Positions 1 to 8,250 of a stretch of DNA of 64,000 nt are shown in pieces (position 1 is the first letter of the stretch; each line of letters opens with the position of its first letter). The DNA is taken from positions 248,001 through 312,000 of the forward strand of contig JAEYWX010000012.1 in assembly GCA_023428755.1 (NCBI GenBank), in the 5' to 3' direction. The notes under the pieces were generated by a model. It saw only the letters and a program-made list of their open reading frames with translations, did no database searches and had not been told where the DNA came from. Both the position numbers and the translations under genes were made by a program. Source of the DNA: Bacteroidota bacterium. GTDB lineage: Bacteria > Bacteroidota > Bacteroidia > Chitinophagales > Chitinophagaceae.

Positions 1-999
1 GCAGTTGGCATGTCCATCAAATTCTTCTTTTAATGGTTCGCCTTTTACATAGCGGAGAATATTTTCTGTAAGAATTTCTGCTTCAAAGTGTGCAACTGAT
101 CCTGCTTTCGATGCAGGAATATTGCTGGCATCACCAATCACAAATACGTTTGCATAATCTTTTGATTGCAGTGTTGCTTTATGTGTGGGCACATAGTTTA
201 GATCGTCGCCCATACCGGAACGTTCGATCAATGCGTCACCCTTGTTGGTAGGTACTGTAACCAGTATATCAAACGGAATTTCTTTTCCGCCATAGTCAAC
301 AATGGTTTTCCTTTCATTATCTACATGCTCAATGGCGAAATCACTTTCAATGTTGATTCCTTTTTCATGCAACAAATGCTCCAGCGCTTCTGTTGCTTTT
401 GGTTTTGTAAATGCACCACTTAACGGAGTAACATAGGTAATCTCTACTTTATCACGCATATGTTTGTGCTTAAAGAATGAATCAGCAAGAAATGCAAATT
501 CCAATGGCGCAACCGGGCATTTGATCGGCATTTCGGTAATATGCACAACCAATTTACCACCTTCCCACTCTCTTAATTTATTGCGCAAAGCCAACGCACC
601 TTCAAAGGTGTAGAAATCAAAAACAGATTTTTGCCACTCTGCTCCACCCATGCCTTCTGTTTCGTCGGGTGCAATTTTTGCACCTGTAGCAATAATGAGA
701 AGATCATAATTTAAAACTGTACCATCTTTCAGTTGAATGTTATTTTCTGTTGGAACAATGCGTTCAATTTTACGTTTCAGCAGTGTTCCATCTTTTGGAA
801 TAAATTCTTCAATAGTTTTTACAATGTCTTCGGGTCTGTAGATATCAAACGGCAGAAAAAGATAACCGGGCTGGTAATGATGTTCTTCACGCTCATCAAC
901 AATTGTAATTTGCCAGTCGGGTTGTTTTAATTCATGATGCAGATGGTTGGCCATCATTGTACCTGCGGTGCCTGCGCCCAGTATGATCAGATTTTTCAT
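1..999 (-). CDS. SQR-like FAD-dependent oxidoreductase (partial)
   Basis: The first 333 codons are present and the frame runs off the left edge. The N-terminus has the dinucleotide-binding motif GAGTAG at residues 8-13, and a second flavin motif (VIGDAS) lies near residue 295. A cysteine in the context IKCPVAP (C161) and one in GHANC (C333) resemble the redox cysteines of sulfide:quinone reductases and flavocytochrome c sulfide dehydrogenases. These membrane-associated flavoproteins oxidise sulfide and pass electrons to quinone. The ATG at 999 is the only sensible start. The gene diverges from a CoA-disulfide reductase/rhodanese gene across a 297-bp region full of CRP/FNR-like dyads, which supports a sulfur or redox role. 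The exact substrate is inferred; other NDH-2-like dehydrogenases remain possible. Confidence 0.82.
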   Translation of the reverse strand, partial: MKNLIILGAGTAGTMMANHLHHELKQPDWQITIVDEREEHHYQPGYLFLPFDIYRPEDIVKTIEEFIPKDGTLLKRKIERIVPTENNIQLKDGTVLNYDLLIIATGAKIAPDETEGMGGAEWQKSVFDFYTFEGALALRNKLREWEGGKLVVHITEMPIKCPVAPLEFAFLADSFFKHKHMRDKVEITYVTPLSGAFTKPKATEALEHLLHEKGINIESDFAIEHVDNERKTIVDYGGKEIPFDILVTVPTNKGDALIERSGMGDDLNYVPTHKATLQSKDYANVFVIGDASNIPASKAGSVAHFEAEILTENILRYVKGEPLKEEFDGHANC

Positions 1000-1085
1000 T
1001 TGTACTTGTTTTTATGTTTGATTTAAGACGGAGTAAAAGTCGATCAGCATCAGCTCTTGTTTAATGACCTCTGTACTCATATAAA

Positions 1086-1099
1086 ATGATCCTTATCAA
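1086..1099. promoter_or_regulatory. FNR-type dyad 1
   Basis: The sequence ATGAT-CCTT-ATCAA matches the FNR consensus TTGAT-N4-ATCAA at 9 of 10 positions. It is the dyad closest to the minus-strand flavoprotein gene, about 93 bp from its ATG. It is one of four such dyads, with centres at 1092.5, 1143.5, 1186.5 and 1232.5. Confidence 0.6.
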
Positions 1100-1135
1100 G
1101 AAAAAAATGCGCAACTGTTTCTTTTCGACTACTTG

Positions 1136-1151
1136 TGTGATTTTTGTCACA
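1136..1151. promoter_or_regulatory. CRP/FNR-family dyad 2 (perfect)
   Basis: TGTGA-TTTTTG-TCACA is a perfect match to the CRP-family consensus TGTGA-N6-TCACA. It lies in the middle of the divergent intergenic region, so it could serve either gene. Confidence 0.7.
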
Positions 1152-1178
1152 ACAAAAACCGCTGAAACGCTTGCGCTG

Positions 1179-1194
1179 TGTGACTTTTCGCACA
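1179..1194. promoter_or_regulatory. CRP/FNR-family dyad 3
   Basis: TGTGA-CTTTTC-GCACA matches the CRP-family consensus at 9 of 10 positions. Its centre is 43 bp from dyad 2, about four helical turns. Confidence 0.55.
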
Positions 1195-1224
1195 TACCGA
1201 AGCCTTTCGAATAACAGGCTATTT

Positions 1225-1240
1225 TATGATTAAGATCACC
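1225..1240. promoter_or_regulatory. CRP/FNR-family dyad 4
   Basis: TATGA-TTAAGA-TCACC has 8 of 10 matches in the CRP form, and the same dyad scores 8 of 10 in the FNR form (ATGAT-TAAG-ATCAC). Its centre lies about 40 bp upstream of the start point predicted from the -7 box at 1262-1269. That is the usual class II activator position. Confidence 0.5.
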
Positions 1241-1261
1241 TGTTCCGGTTTTCAGTTCTTC

Positions 1262-1269
1262 TACTTTTG
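1262..1269 (+). promoter_or_regulatory. Promoter -7 box for the CoADR-rhodanese gene
   Basis: TACTTTTG fits the Bacteroidota -7 consensus TAnnTTTG and lies 27 nt before the ATG at 1297. No clear TTG or TTTG -33 element is seen at the usual spacing, which would fit a promoter that needs the activator dyad centred at 1232.5. Confidence 0.6.
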
Positions 1270-1296
1270 ACAAATCAAAAACCAAAAAAATAAAGA

Positions 1297-2991
1297 ATGA
1301 AGTATATCATTGTAGGTGCCGTTGCCGGCGGAGCAAGTACAGCAGCAAGAATCAGACGATTAGATGAACAGGCGGAGATCATCATCTTCGAAAAGGGGGA
1401 ATACATTTCGTTTGCCAACTGTGGCCTACCGTATTATATCGGCGATGTGATCAAAGACCGGAACAAACTCTTTGTACAAACAGCAGCAGCGTTCAATCAA
1501 CGGTTCAATATTGATGTACGTGTACAAACTGAAGTAACAGCTATCAACCCATCTGCAAAAACTATTACAGCAGTAAAACAGTTAAGTGGCGAAGTATATG
1601 ACGAAACCTACGATAAACTCATTCTTTCACCAGGAGCCGAACCTGTTCGTCCGCCTTTACCCGGTATTGGAATCGAAGGTATTTTCACTTTGCGAAATGT
1701 AAGAGACACTGACTATATCAAAGCCTATGTTCAGCAAAAAAAAGTAACACGTGCCGTGATCATTGGTGCCGGTTTTATTGGACTGGAAATGGCAGAAAAC
1801 TTTTATGAGCTTGGGTTGGATGTTACCGTTGTTGAAATGATCAACCAGGTGATGGCGCCGGTTGATTATCCTGTTGCAGCATTTGTGCAGCAACATATCC
1901 GTTCAAAAAGAGTGCATCTTCGTTTGAACACAGCCGTTACCGGTTTTACAAAAGTGGGCGATCGAATTGAAGTGGCATTGAACAATGGCGAAGTGTTGAT
2001 TGCCGATGTGGTACTATTGTCCATTGGTGTTCGTCCCGATACAAGACTGTCAACAATGGCCAATCTGAAACTCGGACAAGCAAAAGGTATTTGGGTAAAT
2101 GAATTTTTACAAACATCTGATCCGGATATTTATGCAGTGGGTGATGCCATTGAATTTGAAAATCCCATCACACATCAATCGATGATCACATACCTCGCAG
2201 GTCCGGCCAATAAACAAGGACGGATTTGTGCCGATAATGCAGTGCTTGGAAATGTGCGTTCGTACAAAGGTTCCATCAACACAGCCATTGTAAAGGTGTT
2301 TGACATGACGGTGGGTACAACCGGCACTGCGTCCAAGCATTTAACAGCAGCAGGTATTGAGCATATCGTTTCAACCATACATAACGGATCGCATGCGGGT
2401 TATTATCCCGGAGCAAAACAAATGACCATTCAACTTGCATTTGCTCCGAAAGACGGACGGTTACTAAGTGCACAAATTGCAGGATATGATGGTGTTGATA
2501 AACGGCTTGATGTATTTGCATCGTACATCAAACAAGGTAAATCCATTTACGATCTCATTGAGTTTGAACATGCGTATGCGCCACCGTATTCATCAGCAAA
2601 AGATCCGGTGAACATGGCCGGATTTGTAGCGGAAAATATTTTACTGGATCGGTTGCGTGTATTTTACTGGAATCAACTGGAACAACTGAAACCAGATGAC
2701 CTGTTGATCGATGTGCGCAGGAAAGATGAATTTGACGCAGGTAATATTACCGGAGCCATCAATATACCTTTAGATGAATTAAGAAACCGGTTGCATGAAA
2801 TTCCAACGGATAAAAACCTTTATCTCTATTGCGAAGCAGGTTTGCGTGGCTACCTGGCGCAACGCATTTTACGGCAAAGCGGATTCAATAAAGTTGCCAA
2901 TCTTTCCGGCGGCTATATTTTGTGGAAGGCCTGTACAACTGAAGCCAATAAGCTATTAACTGTTGCTGAGGATTTTCTGGTTCATCAATAA
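1297..2991 (+). CDS. CoA-disulfide reductase / rhodanese fusion
   Basis: The 564-residue protein joins a class III pyridine-nucleotide disulfide reductase to a C-terminal rhodanese domain. The FAD motif lies at residues 5-20 (VGAVAGGAS), the single redox cysteine is C42 in SFANCGLPYY, the NAD motif is GAGFIGLEMAE near residue 155, and the second FAD motif (AVGDAIEF) is near residue 280. The rhodanese domain, from about 465 to 550, ends in the persulfide loop YCEAGLRG with catalytic C512. Relatives reduce CoA disulfides, polysulfides or CoA persulfides with NAD(P)H. The gene stands divergent to the SQR-like gene and behind four CRP/FNR-like sites, suggesting a joint role in persulfide handling. 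Confidence 0.9.
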   Translation: MKYIIVGAVAGGASTAARIRRLDEQAEIIIFEKGEYISFANCGLPYYIGDVIKDRNKLFVQTAAAFNQRFNIDVRVQTEVTAINPSAKTITAVKQLSGEVYDETYDKLILSPGAEPVRPPLPGIGIEGIFTLRNVRDTDYIKAYVQQKKVTRAVIIGAGFIGLEMAENFYELGLDVTVVEMINQVMAPVDYPVAAFVQQHIRSKRVHLRLNTAVTGFTKVGDRIEVALNNGEVLIADVVLLSIGVRPDTRLSTMANLKLGQAKGIWVNEFLQTSDPDIYAVGDAIEFENPITHQSMITYLAGPANKQGRICADNAVLGNVRSYKGSINTAIVKVFDMTVGTTGTASKHLTAAGIEHIVSTIHNGSHAGYYPGAKQMTIQLAFAPKDGRLLSAQIAGYDGVDKRLDVFASYIKQGKSIYDLIEFEHAYAPPYSSAKDPVNMAGFVAENILLDRLRVFYWNQLEQLKPDDLLIDVRRKDEFDAGNITGAINIPLDELRNRLHEIPTDKNLYLYCEAGLRGYLAQRILRQSGFNKVANLSGGYILWKACTTEANKLLTVAEDFLVHQ

Positions 2992-3012
2992 AAATGAGAA
3001 CTGTTCCTCGCC

Positions 3013-3020
3013 TACCTTTG
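3013..3020 (+). promoter_or_regulatory. Promoter -7 box for heme A synthase
   Basis: TACCTTTG matches TAnnTTTG and ends 8 nt before the ATG at 3029. It lies downstream of the preceding stop codon, so heme A synthase probably has its own short-leader promoter. Confidence 0.55.
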
Positions 3021-3028
3021 CCAACGAT

Positions 3029-4093
3029 ATGATGCAAACCTCTACATCCCGCAAAGCCGTAGCCAACTGGTTAATGTTTGGCGTGTTTATGTTGATCATC
3101 CAGATCTTGCTGGGAGGTATCACCCGTTTAACAGGTAGCGGCTTAAGCATCACGGAGTGGGAAGTTGTAACAGGAACCTTGCCGCCATTGAACGAAACAA
3201 AATGGCTGGAAGAATTTGCAAAGTATAAGGGAACACCGCAGTACCAATTACTCAATGCTGATTTCACTCTCAGCGATTTTAAATTCATTTTCTTTTGGGA
3301 ATGGTTTCACCGTTTGTGGGCACGGGTAATGGGAATGGTGTTTGCCGTTGGCTTCATTTATTTTTTAGTGCGCCGGTATTTTAAGCAAGAGATGATCAAA
3401 CCCCTGCTTATTCTGTTTTTGTTAGGTGCATTGCAGGGAGCTGTTGGTTGGATTATGGTGGCAAGTGGTTTGGTGGGCGATGCAGTGTATGTAAAACCAA
3501 CAAGATTGGCACTTCATTTTATTTTAGCAATGGGGTTGCTTTGTTACACGTTTTGGTTTGCATTGCAGTTGAGAGTTAAAAAAGAACAGATCACACAAAA
3601 TCGTTCCATCAACAGTTTTACAATGTGGTTATTAATTTTACTTGTTGTACAACTGATGTTTGGTGCATTGATGGCGGGGCATAAAGCAGCAACAGCAGCA
3701 CCGTCGTGGCCGATGATTAATACCGAATGGATTCCGGCTTCTTTGTTCAAAGACTCACCGTGGCTCATCAACTTTATTGAGAACAAGATCACCATTCATT
3801 TTGTACATCGTGGATTGGCTTACCTGCTTACTGCACTCATTGTTGTGTGGTATTACAAAGCTGCCAAAGTAAAAGGCAGCGATTTATTCCAGGTAACACG
3901 CTTTCTTCCATTATTTCTTGTAGTTCTTCAAGTAGTGCTTGGCATTGCGTCGGTACTTACATCACCACAAATTATTCCTAACCGTTGGGGCTTGTTTGAG
4001 TGGATGGCGCAATTGCATCAACTGGTGGGCATGTTCTTATTGCTCAGCTTTGTGTGGGTGCTGTACCTGGTGCGCAGAAAACAAGCAGCATAA
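3029..4093 (+). CDS. ctaA: Heme A synthase (COX15/CtaA family)
   Basis: A polytopic membrane protein of 354 residues that oxidises the C8 methyl of heme O to the formyl group of heme A for aa3-type cytochrome oxidase. The family signature GGITRLTGSGLSITEW follows the first membrane segment, and conserved histidines lie in FHRLWARVMG, LALHFILAMG, IHFVHRGLAY and QLHQLVGMF, as expected for heme ligation. About eight hydrophobic segments are visible. The frame stays open upstream to an ATG at 2963 inside the preceding gene. I prefer 3029, just after a TACCTTTG promoter box, where a second ATG (3032) follows at once. The downstream patatin gene begins 59 nt after the stop. Confidence 0.9.
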   Translation: MMQTSTSRKAVANWLMFGVFMLIIQILLGGITRLTGSGLSITEWEVVTGTLPPLNETKWLEEFAKYKGTPQYQLLNADFTLSDFKFIFFWEWFHRLWARVMGMVFAVGFIYFLVRRYFKQEMIKPLLILFLLGALQGAVGWIMVASGLVGDAVYVKPTRLALHFILAMGLLCYTFWFALQLRVKKEQITQNRSINSFTMWLLILLVVQLMFGALMAGHKAATAAPSWPMINTEWIPASLFKDSPWLINFIENKITIHFVHRGLAYLLTALIVVWYYKAAKVKGSDLFQVTRFLPLFLVVLQVVLGIASVLTSPQIIPNRWGLFEWMAQLHQLVGMFLLLSFVWVLYLVRRKQAA

Positions 4094-4152
4094 CATTCCT
4101 TGCAAAGCAGCGTTCTTACGTAAATTGTTTTCTTTTACGTAACTTCTGTCCC

Positions 4153-6411
4153 ATGAAGAAATACCTGCTTGGCATATGGTATTCATTTCCTGTTCAATTG
4201 ATTTTTCTGCATTTCAGGAAATATCAGCTGTTGCTCTTATTCTGGATACTGCTTGGCAGTGCTGTGAGTGGTGGCTTTATGAATAATTTCGGAGCAGACT
4301 CCCTTTTTCTTTCGCCTGAATATTTAGGTGAGGTAAATTTTTTCAGCGCCTTATTTGTTGGTGCTGCCTTTGGTGGTTTCTTAATGAGCTGGAATATCAC
4401 CACGTTCATTCTGTTTAGTAATTATTTTAAATTCTTAGCTACTACTTCAAAACCATTTTTAAAATACTGCATCAACAATGCCGGTATTCCTGTTCTGTTT
4501 GTGATCAACTATTTTATCCAGGTTGTTTTGTTTGATAAATACAAAGAGTTGATGAACGATGCAGATATTCTCCTTATTATGTTTGGATTTATTGCGGGGC
4601 TGGTAATTTTTCTGCTCTTTTCAATGCTGTATTTCTATGGATCCGAAAAGGCCATTCTGCGGAATATGCAACCGGTGTTGAGCAACCCGCAGCAGTTCAT
4701 GGAGAAATATAAACCCATGCCTGTAAAAGATGCACATGAACCGGTGATTACTGTCAATTATTTTCTTACTAACTTCTTTACGTATAAGAAAACAAGGAAT
4801 GTGGCACATTACAGCCACCTCTTTCTTGATGTAATTTTTAAACGGCATCATTTCTCTGCCGTACTCGCCATCATCCTTGCTTTTCTTACGCTGATGATCT
4901 ATGGTCTTTTCCTTGATCATCCTGCGTTACAATTACCGGCAGCAGCCAGCATCTTTGTATTCTTTTCAATCCTTATAGCAGCAGCCGGTGCATTGGTGTA
5001 TTGGCTAGATACGTGGAGTGTTACTGTTTTTATTTTGCTGATGTTCATTTTTCATACACTGTTCCGGTACGAGTACATTGATATTCGCAATAAAGCATTT
5101 GGACTGAATTATGAAGACCGGAAGAATCGCCCCGTATACTCATTGAACGCAATGCTTCAACTCTGCACAGCAGAAAAAATGAAGAAAGATAGTTTGCAAA
5201 TGATCCGGGTGCTGGAAAACTGGAAACAAAAACAGCGTGAAGAAAAACCGTTCCTGTATGTGCTGAATGTGAGTGGTGGCGGAAATCGTTCTGCAACGTT
5301 TACCGTAAATATGCTTTGCCGGCTTGATAGTGCGATGAACGGACAGCTGATGAAGAAGACATTTTTATTTTCCGGTGCATCAGGTGGCATGTTGGGCCTG
5401 GCTTATTACCGGGAGTTGTACAGGAAGCAGCAAAGAGGAAACAAGGTTGATTTGTCGAAAGAAGAACTGGCTGCAGCTATTTCACGTGATCTGCTGAATC
5501 CAATTTTTTCTGCGTATGTAACCAGAGATTTAATTACTCCGGCGCAGAAATTTTCGGTTGGCCCTTACCGTTTTGTAAAAGACAGGGGCTATGCATTTGA
5601 ACAACAATTGAATTACAACACAGGCAATATTCTGGGCGATCAATTGAAAGATTACAAAGAAGAAGAATTTACGGCGAAGATTCCATTGGGCATTTTCAGT
5701 TCTACTGTTTCGCAGGATGGGCGAAAGCTCATGATCTGCAGTCAGCCTGTTAGTTTTTTAATGCGGCCGCAACACGACAGCAGCAAAGGAATTACTGCCG
5801 AGCCGGATGCCATTGACTACACTGCTTTCTTCAAAGATCTGGACCCATACAATCTCCGTATTCTTACAGCACTTCGAATGAATGCAACGTTTCCGTATGT
5901 GTTGCCGAACGTATGGTTGCCTACCAAACCAATTGTGGATGTAATGGATGCAGGACTTCGTGATAATTACGGGCAGGAAATTACATTACGGTTTCTGCAT
6001 GTGTTTGCAGAATGGATCAAAGCCAATACTTCGGGTGTGGTGTTTATACAGATCAGGGACCGGAAAAAAGGCGAATGGACCGATGATTTAACAGAACCTG
6101 GTATTGGTGATATTTTGTATAAACCTGTTACCACATTGCAGAACAATTTTTATAAAGTGCAGGACTATATGCAGGAGACCATGATCAGCTATTCACGGCA
6201 CTCATTTCCGTTACATCGCTTTTCGTTTATGTATCAACCCAAAGACAGTAAGAAAGGAGCAGCACTCAGTTTTCATTTAACCACAAGAGAGAAAAAAGAT
6301 ATTGCGGAAGCTGTATTGGATTCTTCCAACGAACAATCTGTACGAACATTAATGCGTTTGGAAGATGCTTTTCAACCAGGGAAATTAGCTCAGGGCATCA
6401 GTAACGAATAA
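4153..6411 (+). CDS. Membrane-anchored patatin-like phospholipase
   Basis: The 752-residue protein has an N-terminal half with about seven to eight hydrophobic segments (residues 1-330) and a C-terminal patatin-type lipase domain. The oxyanion motif SGGGNRSA lies near residue 372, the nucleophile elbow is GASGG with S410, and the partner acid is D599 in DAGLRD. This Ser-Asp dyad is typical of lipid acyl hydrolases. The frame is open back to 4000 inside ctaA, but the ATG at 4153, after the ctaA stop, gives a natural MKKYLLG start. The 3' end overlaps the convergent lipid kinase gene by 22 bp. The substrate is unknown; a membrane-embedded patatin next to a lipid kinase suggests lipid turnover. 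Confidence 0.75.
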   Translation: MKKYLLGIWYSFPVQLIFLHFRKYQLLLLFWILLGSAVSGGFMNNFGADSLFLSPEYLGEVNFFSALFVGAAFGGFLMSWNITTFILFSNYFKFLATTSKPFLKYCINNAGIPVLFVINYFIQVVLFDKYKELMNDADILLIMFGFIAGLVIFLLFSMLYFYGSEKAILRNMQPVLSNPQQFMEKYKPMPVKDAHEPVITVNYFLTNFFTYKKTRNVAHYSHLFLDVIFKRHHFSAVLAIILAFLTLMIYGLFLDHPALQLPAAASIFVFFSILIAAAGALVYWLDTWSVTVFILLMFIFHTLFRYEYIDIRNKAFGLNYEDRKNRPVYSLNAMLQLCTAEKMKKDSLQMIRVLENWKQKQREEKPFLYVLNVSGGGNRSATFTVNMLCRLDSAMNGQLMKKTFLFSGASGGMLGLAYYRELYRKQQRGNKVDLSKEELAAAISRDLLNPIFSAYVTRDLITPAQKFSVGPYRFVKDRGYAFEQQLNYNTGNILGDQLKDYKEEEFTAKIPLGIFSSTVSQDGRKLMICSQPVSFLMRPQHDSSKGITAEPDAIDYTAFFKDLDPYNLRILTALRMNATFPYVLPNVWLPTKPIVDVMDAGLRDNYGQEITLRFLHVFAEWIKANTSGVVFIQIRDRKKGEWTDDLTEPGIGDILYKPVTTLQNNFYKVQDYMQETMISYSRHSFPLHRFSFMYQPKDSKKGAALSFHLTTREKKDIAEAVLDSSNEQSVRTLMRLEDAFQPGKLAQGISNE

Positions 6412-7280
6412 GCAGCCGGAATTACCTGTACTTCAAATTTTACAGCCGTTGGTTTTCCATCGCCATCAATATGAAACGGTGCTTCTTCCGTATTCTCAAT
6501 GATCAAATGATCTGTTTGAAAGTAGGTGATGCCTTGCCGTTTGCCGAAATTGCTAGTGAATGTTCCAAAACGAATATGCCACAGTACACGCAGCAACACA
6601 AAGAACAGGTTTGTTTTTTCAACAGCTACTATATCCAGTTTGCCATCCTGCAAACTTGCCTTGGGTGCAATGGTAAACTGGTTACCAAACTGGTTGCTGT
6701 TGGCAATGCTAATGAAGTACGCATCGAGATTTAGATCAACATCGGTTGCTTTTAATTTGAATGGATAGGTTTTAATACTTCCCAGGTTCTTAAGTGTGAG
6801 TTGTGCGTATTTCCAAAATCCTCTTTTCTTCTGCCGGTCGAAATCATGTGCTACCTGTGCATCAAAACCAATACCGCTGAGCATACAGGAAAAATGTTGA
6901 TTGATATAAAACGCATCTACCCGCTGTGCACTTCCTTTCAAAATAATGTCCAATGCTTTGTTTGGATCTTTTGGAATACCGGCCGCAAATGCTAATCCAT
7001 TTCCTGAGCCCCTTGGTATAATACCAATGTTAACGGGTAAATCACGAATGGCCGCTATTACTGTACTGATTGTGCCATCACCACCTGCCACAACTACATC
7101 GGTTACGGAATCGGTCTTGATCTTTTCCCGAAGTGAAGCATAATCTGCATCGGCCCGGCTCTGTTCAATACTAAATTCAACAACGGCTTTTGTACAGCGT
7201 TCGCCAATGAGTTGCTGTAAAGGTTTTCCTTTTTGCACACCGGCACGTGGGTTCAGTAAAAATATAAAGCGACGTTGCAT
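6390..7280 (-). CDS. Diacylglycerol/lipid kinase family protein
   Basis: A 296-residue cytoplasmic or membrane-peripheral kinase of the YegS/BmrU/DgkB family, of normal length. The nucleotide-binding signature is complete: NPRAG at residues 10-14, GGDGT at 66-70 and PRGSGNGLA at 89-97. A beta-sandwich domain follows and ends in the ATP-site segment HIDGDG. Such enzymes phosphorylate diacylglycerol or related lipids. The start at 7280 lies 7 nt from a TAGTTTTG promoter box. The last codons overlap the end of the convergent patatin gene. The exact lipid substrate cannot be read from the sequence. Confidence 0.85.
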   Translation of the reverse strand: MQRRFIFLLNPRAGVQKGKPLQQLIGERCTKAVVEFSIEQSRADADYASLREKIKTDSVTDVVVAGGDGTISTVIAAIRDLPVNIGIIPRGSGNGLAFAAGIPKDPNKALDIILKGSAQRVDAFYINQHFSCMLSGIGFDAQVAHDFDRQKKRGFWKYAQLTLKNLGSIKTYPFKLKATDVDLNLDAYFISIANSNQFGNQFTIAPKASLQDGKLDIVAVEKTNLFFVLLRVLWHIRFGTFTSNFGKRQGITYFQTDHLIIENTEEAPFHIDGDGKPTAVKFEVQVIPAAYSLLMP

Positions 7281-7287
7281 AGCGAAG

Positions 7288-7295
7288 CAAAACTA
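7288..7295 (-). promoter_or_regulatory. Promoter -7 box for the lipid kinase
   Basis: On the minus strand the sequence reads TAGTTTTG, fitting TAnnTTTG, and ends 7 nt before the ATG at 7280. Confidence 0.5.
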
Positions 7296-7324
7296 CTGTT
7301 GAAACCGGAATGATACGAAAAAGC

Positions 7325-7765
7325 TTAGCGTTTTGGGAAAAGAATATCTCTGTTATAATGCCAGATGGCATCCTGCAGCTTAATGGATGCTTTACGCCTG
7401 AACAAAGAGCCAACAAGATTAATACTGTTACCGCTCAGCACCATTATATAGCCGGGTGTGCGGTTTTTCTGCGCTACAAATATTCCTCCGATCACTGCTG
7501 CCGTACCAAATAATGGAAGAATGGTGGAAACCCGTTTGCTTTTCAGGTATTGCTTGTAATAGTTCGTTGCATCAGGCGATACTAACATCAGATTTTTTAC
7601 AGTTGTGTTTTCTAACATCATTCCGTTCATCGTTATGCGGGCGCCCAGGCGCATTGTTTTTTGATTGTACTGCATACGCATGGAATCGATATTGCTTTGA
7701 GCAATACTTTGGATGCTTACAAGGAGTAGTATAGAAAGCAGAAACGGTGGCAGTATCTTTTTCAT
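7325..7765 (-). CDS. Exported or membrane protein of unknown function
   Basis: I do not recognise this 146-residue protein. The start at 7765 gives a lysine-led hydrophobic leader ending in SIQSIAQ, a typical cleavable signal peptide. The frame is open to 7813, but those extra residues would put charged sequence before the signal. The mature part has two further hydrophobic stretches near residues 85-125 (STILPLFGTAAVIGGIFVA and GYIMVLSGNSINLVGSLF). The neighbour upstream (7914) diverges from it, and the lipid kinase lies downstream on the same strand with only 44 nt between, so the two could share a transcript. Confidence 0.6.
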   Translation of the reverse strand: MKKILPPFLLSILLLVSIQSIAQSNIDSMRMQYNQKTMRLGARITMNGMMLENTTVKNLMLVSPDATNYYKQYLKSKRVSTILPLFGTAAVIGGIFVAQKNRTPGYIMVLSGNSINLVGSLFRRKASIKLQDAIWHYNRDILFPKR

Positions 7766-7886
7766 TTTACGGTGATGAGATGATTTTCGTTTACACATTC
7801 CCGAAAGTATCAAATTTATTCTTGAACAAAAAAGCCCAGCTGTTCATTTGTTCTTAATAATGATTGATTCTTTAACGCTGTTGTCT

Positions 7887-7894
7887 TACTTTTG
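7887..7894 (+). promoter_or_regulatory. Promoter -7 box for the small membrane protein
   Basis: TACTTTTG fits TAnnTTTG. A TTG lies 20 nt upstream (7864-7866), the usual -33 spacing. The ATG at 7914 lies 19 nt downstream. Confidence 0.6.
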
Positions 7895-7913
7895 CCAAAA
7901 CTTTCTGCAGGAC

Positions 7914-8231
7914 ATGAAACAACACAACATAAGAATTACACTTTCGATATTGCTTACTGTTGCTGCTGTTATTTCTATTGGCCAGTTATTGTTTCGTCCA
8001 TTTAGCAACGATCAGCAATTCCTGCTCATTGTACAATCGTTGTTGTTTATTTATCTGGCAGCCACGAATTATTCAGACAGGTTTATGCCGTTACTGGGGC
8101 GCAAAAGAACACACTATGCCATCCTCATTCTCCTTACCATTGTACTTTCAGTAAACAACTATTTCCTTGTAACAAAAGATGACTCTGATGCGGTTCGAAT
8201 GAATTCGCTTTCTGAATATTTCGGTTCCTGA
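7914..8231 (+). CDS. Small integral membrane protein of unknown function
   Basis: A 105-residue protein that I cannot assign to a family. It is mostly hydrophobic: segments at about residues 8-28 (ITLSILLTVAAVISIGQLLF), 35-55 (FLLIVQSLLFIYLAA) and 68-88 (YAILILLTIVLSVNNYFLV). The frame is open to 7848, but a good promoter (TTG-N20-TACTTTTG) sits between 7864 and 7894, so the ATG at 7914 is the likely start. The gene stands alone on the plus strand, converging on fabH. Confidence 0.6.
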   Translation: MKQHNIRITLSILLTVAAVISIGQLLFRPFSNDQQFLLIVQSLLFIYLAATNYSDRFMPLLGRKRTHYAILILLTIVLSVNNYFLVTKDDSDAVRMNSLSEYFGS

Positions 8232-8250
8232 TTTGCGTTTCACTTCATTA

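Noticed and set aside
1061..1285. 74-codon open frame on the minus strand
   Set aside because: It lies across the CRP/FNR dyads and promoter of the divergent region, has no family resemblance and no separate promoter.
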